Origin: Baffinella frigidus
Taxonomy: Eukaryota; Cryptophyceae; Cryptomonadales; Baffinellaceae
Assembly: GCA_026770585.1 (NCBI GenBank)
Contig: MU646696.1
Coordinates: 122,592 to 134,400 of the forward strand
Direction: 5' to 3'
DNA length: 11,809 nt
The number at the start of each line of letters is the position of its first letter. Positions within the stretch are counted from its first letter, which is position 1. The position numbers and the translations under genes are program-made. This document shows positions 6,628 to 11,809 of this stretch, piece after piece. Below the pieces are notes generated by a model, which was given only the letters and a program-made list of their open reading frames with translations, did not search any database and was not told the origin of the DNA.

Positions 6628-6722
6628 ATTAAGTGCCCTGTAGGCTCATACACCCTACGGTAGGGCCCTACGACCTGCCTAGGGCGAGTTAGGGTAAATA
6701 TTCACCCTATGGTCACTTGAGG
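6628..6722. mobile_element. Palindromic MITE, family B, copy 1
   Basis: It starts ATTAAGTGCCCTGTAGGCTC and ends TTCACCCTATGGTCACTTGA. The core CGGTAGGGCCCTACG and CTGCCTAGGGCGAGTTAGGG is shared base for base over long stretches with the reverse complement of 10083-10178. Termini of the form TTAAGTG...CACTTRA suggest a TTAA-type target, as used by piggyBac-like elements. No transposase is seen. Confidence 0.7.
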
Positions 6723-6773
6723 GATAGACCTTTAGTGATTCCATCGTGGCCACTCGCCACGCGATGGTTGTTA

Positions 6774-6845
6774 CTCAGACACAACCTCGGGGGGGGTGCA
6801 TACATGGCGGCCGTGTTGGTATTAAATAATAAATGTCTCTCTTGA
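6774..6845 (+). repeat. Dispersed repeat C, copy 1
   Basis: CAGACACAACCTCGG, a G run, GTGCATACATGGCGGCCGTG and TTGGTATTAAATAATAAATG match the copies at 9699 and 10271. A hairpin CCATCGTGGC-CACTC-GCCACGCGATGG lies just upstream at about 6737-6763. Confidence 0.65.
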
Positions 6846-7134
6846 AGGGTAGAGTCAGAGACCGCTACGACCTTCACGCTCCTGGCTTTTCTACACTTGT
6901 ACCTTACTCATAAGGAGCCAGACCCCCATAGAAATCTATCCCACAGAATAACTTGGCCTAAAGCCCATATATCCCTACGGTGGTCCTAGGGAGCGGTGCG
7001 GCTCCTTACCTTGCTCGGATAACGAGGGGTTAAATCAATCGTCAGCTTTTTAGAGTGCCAGGCATTGTCCGCCTCGGGACAGCTCTTGGCCAAGAGCGCA
7101 TCAAGGAATCCCCCACGGGACATGTCTCGTATCC
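6846..7134. other. No gene recognised
   Basis: There is no long open frame. A fragment CCCTACGGTGGTCCTAGGGA at about 6972-6991 is a piece of a family A core followed by CGGCTCCTTACCTTGCTCGG, a decayed right arm. Confidence 0.4.
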
Positions 7135-7190
7135 CTTAAGTGGCGAGTTGGCTCATACGCCCTACCGTAGGGCCCTAGGACCTGCCTAGG
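7134..7190. mobile_element. Family B half element
   Basis: CCTTAAGTGGCGAGTTGGCT, CATACGCCCTACCGTAGGGC and CCTAGGACCTGCCTAGG align with the left half of family B (compare the reverse complement of 10083-10178). The GTGAATATTCACCC and CACTTGAGG half is missing. Confidence 0.65.
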
Positions 7191-7228
7191 ACCTCTCGCC
7201 CTCCGCAGCCCCCCCCCCGTCTTCAAGA

Positions 7229-7249
7229 ACCCTAAACCCTAAACCCTAC
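7229..7249 (+). repeat. Short interstitial telomeric repeat
   Basis: Three consecutive heptamers of the CCCTAAA type lie between C-rich runs, just upstream of two tandem family A elements. Confidence 0.85.
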
Positions 7250-7308
7250 ACGCCCCCCCCAGGGGCACTACACTAGGCTTATGCCTAGGGACGCTCAGCC
7301 CCATTCTG

Positions 7309-7429
7309 CTAGAGGGGTATCTCGCTCATAACAAACTTCCCCGCCCCGAGGACCACCATGGGGCCCTAGGCATAGGCCTACTGTAGGGTCCTAGGGTGGG
7401 GGGGGTCTTATGAGCGAGGTACCCCTGTT
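7309..7429. mobile_element. Palindromic MITE, family A, copy 3 (core inverted)
   Basis: It opens CTAGAGGGGTATCTCGCTCA and closes TATGAGCGAGGTACCCCTGT. The core reads CCACCATGGGGCCCTAGGCA then TAGGCCTACTGTAGGGTCC, the opposite orientation to copies 1 and 2, as expected for an element inserted the other way round. Confidence 0.8.
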
Positions 7430-7553
7430 CAGAGATACCTCGCTCATACGGAGCCGCGCCCCCCCCTAGGACCCTACAGTAGGCCCATACCGATAGCCCT
7501 ACTGTAGGGTCCTCGGGGGGGGGGCAGCTCCTAATGAAGGAGGTACCCCTGTA
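7430..7553. mobile_element. Palindromic MITE, family A, copy 4, tandem with copy 3
   Basis: It starts at CAGAGATACCTCGCTCATAC and ends AGGAGGTACCCCTGTA, directly behind copy 3. The core (GGACCCTACAGTAGGCCCAT, then GCCCTACTGTAGGGTCC) is itself palindromic. It lies about 100 bases upstream of the BTB gene start, so it may sit in that gene's promoter region. Confidence 0.8.
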
Positions 7554-7651
7554 TCCCAAGCTACAGGGTTAGCTTGCGCCCCGCGGTTTCCTGTCTGCTT
7601 CGTGAAGCCCTGTGCCTCCCGTCTGCGTAGCGGCAAGTGTCCTAGAGCGCA

Positions 7652-8678
7652 ATGGCAGCCACCACCACCAAGTTCAACGTTGGCGGCACCGTATTCGAAG
7701 TCGCCGTCTCAACGATCCAGTCCCAGCCCGAGGGCCTGCTTGCAAAGATGATCGACGGAAGATTCCCTTGCGGGAAGGACGAGAGCGGGGCGTTCTTTGT
7801 CGACCGGAACCCGCGCTTCTTCGAGATCGTGCTCGACGTGCACCGCGACAACAAAGTCTACCCGCTGCCGCCCGGGGTGACCCGCGAGCGTGCCCTCGCC
7901 GAGCTCGAGTTCTACGGCCTGCAGGACTTTGAAGCAGACCCGATGGATTTCTCTGGTGAGGCCACGCTGCGGAGCGTGGGCGATGCGACCCGCGAGTTTC
8001 GCAAGTGGCAGCATGAGCATGCGAGGGTCGGGAAGAAGATGATGATCGAGGGCTATGCCCGGCTGCTCTTAGCTAAGGCAGACCTGGTCAAAGGCCCTCG
8101 CTCCACGACACTCAAGACCTCTCCTCTCGACCTCAACACCTGCCTCCTTTCGGCACAGGGCGTGATGTATGCCAACTCATGCCAGCTCGGAATCGCTGGC
8201 ATCGAGGAATCAAACACCGAGGTTGGGACAGAAATGGTCGCGCTGCTTGCACAGTGCCGCATGAAGGCGACCTTTACCCCCCAAAAGGATGCGAAGAACG
8301 TCGCTGTTGCAGGGAGGAACTTCTGCCCAGCATACATCACGCTGGAGCCAACCGAACCGAGCCCTGGCGCGTGGGTCGGCATTGACCCTGACCCCCCAAC
8401 CCCAAACCCCAACCCTAAACCCTTAACCCAAAACCCCTAAACCCTAAACCCTAAACCCTCAACCCCAAACCCTAAAACCTAAACCCTAACCCCGAGACCC
8501 TAAACCCTAAACCCTAAACCCCAAACCCTAAACCCTCAACCCTCAACCCTTAACCCTCAACCCTCAACCCTCACACCTAAACCCTAACCCCAAACCCCAA
8601 ATCCCAAATCCCAAACCCTCAACCCTCAACCCCAGACCAGGCATCGACCAAGATTTCTTTCACGAAGAAGCCGATTGA
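7652..8678 (+). CDS. BTB/POZ protein of the potassium-channel tetramerisation (KCTD/T1) type; split gene
   Basis: Residues 8-95 form a T1-type BTB domain: FNVGGTVFEV (8-17) with the diagnostic NVGG, GLLAKM (28-33), GAFFVDRNPRFFEIVLDV (46-63) with the FVDR core, and ALAELEFYGL (81-90). KCTD-family BTB domains assemble into oligomers and often act as adaptors for cullin-3 ubiquitin ligases. No transmembrane segment is seen, so it is not a channel. Residues 110-241 are unrecognised; they begin with a basic helix (REFRKWQHEHARVGKK). After codon 243 the frame runs into telomeric repeats and would end in a meaningless Pro/Asn tail. If 8379-8640 is removed, the frame continues IDQDFFHEEAD and stops at TGA 8676-8678, giving 254 residues. 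The ATG at 7652 is chosen because it lies just before the domain. The BTB call is firm; the C-terminal splice is inferred and the partner unknown. Confidence 0.85.
8379..8640 (+). repeat. Telomeric CCCTAAA array interrupting the BTB gene (candidate GC-AG intron)
   Basis: About 250 bases of CCCTAAA and variants (AACCCTC, AACCCCA) fill 8393-8634. The block is bounded by GGCATTGACC (8378-8387) and GGCATCGACC (8640-8649), one mismatch in ten. Cutting G^GC at 8379 and AG^GC after 8640 gives a GC-AG intron and keeps the reading frame. The same repeat pair would also be left by a target-site duplication at insertion of telomeric DNA. Both views predict the same mature protein if the block is spliced out. 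Confidence 0.8.
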
Positions 8679-8806
8679 TTCGCAGAGAGAGAGAGAGAGA
8701 GAGAAAGAGAAAGAAAGAGAGAGAGAGAGTGAGAGAGAACGATCATTACCGAGACGGACAGTCTACAGTCCAAATCTGTCCTTGTTGATTCGCACCGATT
8801 GATTCG
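8671..8806 (+). repeat. GA microsatellite segment flanked by 12-bp direct repeats
   Basis: CCGATTGATTCG at 8671-8682 recurs at 8795-8806. Between them is a GA/GAAA-rich run (8684-8738) and about 55 bases of unique sequence. The first copy overlaps the inferred stop codon of the BTB gene. Confidence 0.75.
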
Positions 8807-8925
8807 AAAAGGTGGTAATTCATGCTGAAATCAGGGTAGTTAAGCCTACCGTATTGACAAGTGTAGGCCGTAGGACACCTAGGCCCGGGTTTCTCGTAGG
8901 AGCCCTAAAAGGCCGCACCGTGAGC

Positions 8926-8999
8926 CTTTAGGCCTTTCAGGTTCTTTTCAACTCTCAGCATAGGCGAGCACTGGAAGTGGTACTGCAGGATGGCCCTGC
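8926..8999 (-). repeat. Decayed R1 copy, minus strand
   Basis: GCCTTTAGGCCTTTCAGGTT, CTTTTCAACTCTCAGCATAG and GCGAGCACTGGAAGTGGTAC then TGCAGG keep the block order of reversed R1 (CTTTAGGTTCTTC, CCCAACATAGGCGGACACCG, GAACTGGTTCTGCAG) with many changes. Confidence 0.55.
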
Positions 9000-9106
9000 T
9001 TTCTTTGAAGCATCAGGCCTCCCCCGGTGCACAGGATCGGCTCAGCAGAACCGATCAAAGGGTAGTCCTCAAATGGGGCGTGCGCCCTCTGAAAGTGGTC
9101 CACGTT

Positions 9107-9192
9107 TAGGTTCTTTAGGTTCTTCGAGCTCCCAACATAGGCGGACACCGGAACTGGTTCTGCAGAAAAGCCGTGCTTCCTTTCGGATCACA
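9107..9192 (-). repeat. Dispersed repeat R1, minus-strand copy
   Basis: TTTAGGTTCTTTAGGTTCTT, CGAGCTCCCAACATAGGCGG, ACACCGGAACTGGTTCTGCA and GCCGTGCTTCCTTTCGGATC are the reverse complement of the copy at 5950-6034, including its 5' GATCCGAAAGG block. It is a good reference for the full R1 unit. Confidence 0.8.
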
Positions 9193-9470
9193 TTCTGGTG
9201 CGGTCCACTTAGGTGTCATCAGTAGCCAGGGATCTGTAGCCAGGGATGAGCCAAATAGGAGTGACTCGTTTCGTGAATACATTTACCCAACATTATCGAT
9301 GGTCTAGGGAGATGGCGTCAGGTGTCCTCTCACCCTCAACCTTCCCCTTCCGTCACGTGATTACATTTCTCCAACTTTCTCTGTGGTCTCAAAAAAAAGG
9401 GGATCTGGTGTCCTCTTTTTGTTCAAAGTCATCATTGCCGGAGAAAGTTGCGGACGAACTTGTTGTGCAT
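9193..9470. other. No gene; weak internal duplication
   Basis: GTAGCCAGGGAT is repeated at about 9222 and 9236. A degenerate direct repeat ends in GTCAGGTGTCCTCT (about 9317) and CTGGTGTCCTCT (about 9406). An open frame at 9246-9473 shows no recognisable family. Confidence 0.4.
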
Positions 9471-9582
9471 TAGGGTTTTGGGTTTAGGGTTTAGGGTTGA
9501 GGTTTGGGGGGTTTTGGTTGAAAGTTTGGAATTTAGGGTTTAGGGTTTAGGGTTTAGGGTTTAGGTTTAGGGTTTAGGGTTG
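9471..9582 (-). repeat. Interstitial telomeric array, TTTAGGG orientation
   Basis: TTTAGGG units and variants (TTGAGGTTTGGGGGGTTTT) run on the plus strand, opposite in orientation to the arrays at 3560, 8379 and 11090. It begins directly at a TAG stop of a short open frame. Confidence 0.9.
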
Positions 9583-9698
9583 TCCGACAGTCACCATTTC
9601 AACCAAACAACTTTCGTGAGGCGGTCGTCAAAACTTACCAGTCGTGAGAGGACAGGGCGCGGGAGACTCAAAGAGAGAGGGACATATAAGAAGCGCTG

Positions 9699-9745
9699 AC
9701 ACAGCCTCGGTGGTGGTGCATACATGGCCCCATGTTCTCTATCTC
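9699..9745 (+). repeat. Dispersed repeat C, copy 2
   Basis: GACACAGCCTCGGTGGTGGT and GCATACATGGCCCCATGTT match the copies at 6774 and 10271. The CT microsatellite follows soon after. Confidence 0.65.
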
Positions 9746-9795
9746 TGTATCTGTTGGTGGTAGTAAAGGTCCCTCTCTGTCTGTTGGTAGTACTT

Positions 9796-9811
9796 ACTCT
9801 CTCTCTCTCTT

Positions 9812-9846
<35 letters not shown>

Positions 9847-9993
9847 CTCTCTCTCCTGTTGTTAGTAATAAAGGCCTCTCTCTCTTGCTATCTCTCTTTT
9901 TCTCTCTCTCTCTCTCGCTCTCTCTCGCTCTCGCTCTCTCTCTCTCTCTCTCGCTTTCTATCTCTCTCTCTCTCGCTCTCTCTCTCTCTCTCA
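9796..9993 (+). repeat. CT microsatellite
   Basis: About 200 bases consist of CT dinucleotides with scattered TTG, GCT and TTTCT interruptions and one short unique island (about 9855-9880). The Leu/Ser-rich and Arg/Glu-rich open frames on the two strands are translations of this repeat, not proteins. Confidence 0.9.
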
Positions 9994-10082
9994 GATGTAC
10001 AACGCTTTGAGCACCGTGAAGGCTCGCAACCTGGTCGGACTCGCACACATGCACGCACCATTCCACATTCAATCATCCATAT

Positions 10083-10178
10083 CCCTCAAGTGCCCAGAGG
10101 GTGAATATTCACCCTAACTCGCCCTAGGCAAATCCTAGGACCCTGCCGTAGGGCGTATCAGCCTACTGACCACTTAAA
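10083..10178. mobile_element. Palindromic MITE, family B, copy 2 (inverted relative to copy 1)
   Basis: It starts CCTCAAGTGCCCAGAGGGTG, contains AATATTCACCCTAACTCGCC and AGGACCCTGCCGTAGGGCGT, and ends CTGACCACTTAA. Its reverse complement matches 6628-6722 over the whole length, which defines the family B ends. Confidence 0.75.
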
Positions 10179-10270
10179 AGATATGGGGTCTGTATCGCCC
10201 CTGCCTCTGTCCGTGCACTCTACACGTTTTGTCACCCCAGAGATGCCCTCTCTCTCGGTCACACCGGTGC

Positions 10271-10345
10271 TTGGACACAGCCTCGGTGGGGGTGCATACA
10301 TGGCTGCCGTGTTGGATAAAGGTCTATTTCTTCAGAGAGAGGGGG
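10271..10345 (+). repeat. Dispersed repeat C, copy 3
   Basis: GGACACAGCCTCGGTGGGGG, TGCATACATGGCTGCCGTGT and TGGATAAAGGTCTATTTC align with 6774-6845. The next bases GATGTACAACGCTATGATCA resemble GATGTACAACGCTTTGAGCA at about 9994, so the repeat pair at 9699 and 10271 may continue across the microsatellite. Confidence 0.65.
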
Positions 10346-10531
10346 ATGTACAACGCTATGATCACCTGTCCAGACCCACGGCATGTGAGAACTCAGTCCA
10401 GGACGAGCCCGCCTCGGGCCAATAGGTCGTCTGTAATTGGGGTAAGCTCCTGCATGTATGTCAGGGCTGCACGAGCCTTCTGGAGTAAACATCGCAACCC
10501 AGACGACAGCTCAGACACACGCACACGCCAT

Positions 10532-10591
10532 TTTCTGCAGGATACGTTCCGGTGTCCGCCTATGGTTGGAGTGAAAAGAACATCAAGGACC
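10532..10591 (+). repeat. R1 copy interrupted by a family A MITE
   Basis: TTTTCTGCAGGATACGTTCC, GGTGTCCGCCTATGGTTGGA and AAGAACATCAAGGACC lead straight into the MITE at 10592. The R1 end resumes after it as AAAGGAC at 10714. Joined across the MITE with one TA, the sequence is the R1 consensus AAGGACCTAAAGGAC. Confidence 0.8.
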
Positions 10592-10713
10592 TACAGGGGT
10601 ACCTCGCTCGTAAGAAAGCGGCTCCTCCTAGGACCCTACAGTAGGCCTATGCCTAGGGCCTTACGGTGGTCCTAGGGGGGGGGGCGTTTTCTTATTAGCG
10701 AGGTACCCCTGTA
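10592..10713. mobile_element. Palindromic MITE, family A, copy 5, inserted in R1
   Basis: TACAGGGGTACCTCGCTCGT at the left pairs with TTAGCGAGGTACCCCTGTA at the right. The core is GGACCCTACAGTAGGCCTAT then GCCTAGGGCC. The R1 sequence on both sides shows that insertion was at TA, with the dinucleotide present at both ends. Confidence 0.9.
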
Positions 10714-10756
10714 AAGGACATCCGCAAATGCGAGAGACCTTTATTAATTCCAACTC

Positions 10757-10824
10757 GGCCTTTAGGTCCTTTAGGTTCTTTTAACTCCCACCATAGGCGG
10801 ATACCGGAACTTGTTCTGTACGCC
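10757..10824 (-). repeat. Dispersed repeat R1, minus-strand copy
   Basis: GGCCTTTAGGTCCTTTAGGT, CTTTTAACTCCCACCATAGG and CGGATACCGGAACTTGTTCT match reversed R1. It faces the interrupted copy at 10532, so the two R1 units form a large inverted repeat around the MITE. Confidence 0.8.
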
Positions 10825-11089
10825 AGCACCCCCAATCGCCCGTATCTACATTCCTCTTTCCACAACGAGAGGACCACCTCTACAAGGCTCCCCACCTACA
10901 ATCACATACTTGACACACATGTACAGCCTCGCCCCGCCCGCCACATCCTCCTCACCGAGAATAGGTGCGAAACACCCCCGCCAACCTCCTCCTCAGCCCC
11001 CCCCCCAATCTCCGCCGCTCAATGAGAACACGTGCGAACACCCCCCGCCAAACTACTGGTCAGATCCACAACAGCTCGGGGGGGGGGTC

Positions 11090-11105
11090 CTAAACCCTAA
11101 ACCCT
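11090..11105 (+). repeat. Short telomeric repeat
   Basis: CCTAAACCCTAAACCCTT follows a G run and lies ten bases before an R1 copy, one more small CCCTAAA tract. Confidence 0.8.
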
Positions 11106-11114
11106 TCTCGTAGC

Positions 11115-11185
11115 ATGGCCTTTCTGCAGGATAAGTTCCGGTGTCCGCGAATGTCGGGAGCTCGAAGAACCTAACGGACCTTCAG
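11115..11185 (+). repeat. Dispersed repeat R1, plus-strand copy
   Basis: GGCCTTTCTGCAGGATAAGT, TCCGGTGTCCGCGAATGTCG and GGAGCTCGAAGAACCTAACG follow the R1 consensus with few changes. It ends next to the third RRLAGVFRTY copy. Confidence 0.8.
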
Positions 11186-11191
11186 GACGTA

Positions 11192-11701
11192 TCACCGAGC
11201 ATACGTGCGGAACACGCCCGCCAACCTCCTCTGCAGGCTCACCTTCCACTCGTCCCTCTCCTTGTTCGCAGCCCCCGGGGATATGTTCGAAGCGCCCGAA
11301 ATAGATGGCGACGTCGATGCAGGACGGGGATCATTGTCCTCGACGTGCGCGGGCCGCGCGGGGGTAGTTGACGCTTCCGGGAAAGCGTCCCTCCCCTCAA
11401 CACTTCCGGGAAGCGTCGCCGCCGCCCTCTTCCCGGCAGCGACGCTTGCCTTGCTTGCCGGCGCGCCCACCACGGGCAGAGAGCGCTGCGAGTCGTCGCG
11501 CCTCCCCTTGGCCTCTCCGTGCCCCACAGGACCCCCCCCCCCGCGAGCCGCCGCCGCCCCCCTGGTCCTTGCAGCTTGCTTCTTCTGGATCCGATCACCA
11601 GGTGACGAGGCGCCTGTGAGCCTCGGTCGGACAGGTGATGAGCCTCGATGGTCCACCCAAGCGCCTCGGGGAGCCAGCCTTTCCTGCACCGTGCCCCCCA
11701 C
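11192..11701 (-). CDS. Weak hypothetical coding region, Ala/Arg/Pro-rich
   Basis: A 169-codon open frame on the minus strand is rich in Ala, Arg, Gly, Pro and Ser (for example KKQAARTRGAAAARGGGG and KASVAAGKRAAATLPGS) and ends ANKERDEWKVSLQRRLAGVF then RTYAR. I recognise no domain. The region is very GC-rich, which keeps several frames open on both strands by chance: a 194-codon frame runs on the plus strand from 11205. The only positive sign is the duplicated end at 10952 with mostly silent differences. If real, it is probably an exon of a disordered protein whose start lies beyond the window edge. Confidence 0.25.
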   Translation of the reverse strand: MGGTVQERLAPRGAWVDHRGSSPVRPRLTGASSPGDRIQKKQAARTRGAAAARGGGGPVGHGEAKGRRDDSQRSLPVVGAPASKASVAAGKRAAATLPGSVEGRDAFPEASTTPARPAHVEDNDPRPASTSPSISGASNISPGAANKERDEWKVSLQRRLAGVFRTYAR

Positions 11702-11809
11702 CCCCCGCCTGCGACCAACAGGCGCCCCTGCGGGACTCTCCTCCCTCTCCTTGATCGACGCGTCCCGGACGATCGACGCCCCTCGTTGAGTAGCACCCCC
11801 CCCCTGCCC

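Larger units (their letters stand above)
10952..11230 (-). repeat. Three copies of a short motif reading RRLAGVFRTY on the minus strand
   Basis: On the minus strand, 10952-10993 reads RRLAGVFRTYSR then TGA, and 11192-11230 reads RRLAGVFRTYAR then TGA. A third copy at about 11023-11063 has an extra G and is out of frame. Copies one and three differ mainly at third codon positions. The last bases CTCG/GTGA also look like a splice donor. This suggests a duplicated exon end, or a repeat with a chance reading. Confidence 0.45.

Noticed and set aside
7652-8378. Voltage-gated potassium channel
   Set aside because: The T1-type BTB domain is present, but no transmembrane helices or pore signature follow, so a soluble KCTD-like protein fits better.
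8388-8440. C-terminal Pro/Asn tail of the BTB open frame
   Set aside because: It is the translation of telomeric repeats and ends at a chance stop; the sensible C-terminus lies beyond the array.
9215-9250. Dinoflagellate spliced-leader relic around the GTAGCCAGGGAT repeats
   Set aside because: Only the short GTAGCCA part resembles the leader; the following TTTTGGCTCAAG is absent.
9724-10104. Leu/Ser-rich and Arg/Glu-rich open frames
   Set aside because: They are the two strands of a CT/GA microsatellite.
10811-11113. Pro-rich open frame of 100 codons
   Set aside because: It starts inside an R1 copy, crosses C runs and ends in telomeric repeats, with no sign of a protein family.

Overview
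The window looks like repeat-rich nuclear DNA of a eukaryotic alga or other protist. It has long interstitial arrays of the telomeric heptamer CCCTAAA/TTTAGGG, genes that only make sense with introns, hundreds of bases of CT/GA microsatellite, short palindromic transposons and a decayed non-LTR retrotransposon. TTTAGGG telomeres occur in plants, green algae, chromerids and several dinoflagellates. The introns inferred here fit GC-AG better than GT-AG, a frequent class in dinoflagellates and some other algae. An alveolate alga is my best guess, but the species cannot be fixed from the sequence.

Layout. The minus strand of 1-1043 carries the most remarkable object: a split gene that encodes a histone H2B fold followed directly by a histone H2A fold in one reading frame (an H2B-H2A doublet), cut by the window edge inside H2A. 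It is strongly acidic: H2A acidic-patch glutamates are kept while the usual DNA-contacting arginines are lost. Region 1432-1706 holds fold-back repeats. Region 1784-2601 is a 5'-truncated, frameshifted 3' end of a retrotransposon with a CCHC knuckle and restriction-like endonuclease motifs, followed by a degenerate tandem repeat to about 2870.

From 3200 to 7560 there is no convincing gene. This stretch is a mosaic of four dispersed repeat families (named A, B, C and R1 here), telomeric-type arrays, a CTCACTTG-rich array, and strong hairpins including a possible three-way junction at 5537-5619. Family A is a roughly 120-bp near-perfect palindrome with TA target sites. Family B is a roughly 95-bp palindrome with TTAA-like ends.

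The second clear gene, at 7652-8678 on the plus strand, is a BTB/POZ protein of the potassium-channel-tetramerisation (KCTD/T1) type. A telomeric-repeat block of about 260 bp interrupts its last codons, flanked by a 10-bp near-identical duplication. Removing the block restores an in-frame C-terminus and stop. Downstream lie GA and CT microsatellites, a TTTAGGG array in the opposite orientation, more A, B, C and R1 copies, and a GC-rich end (10950-11800) where a weak minus-strand coding signal exists.

The two recognised genes are not obviously connected in function. The shared theme is genome structure: telomeric sequence, mobile palindromes and unusual introns.
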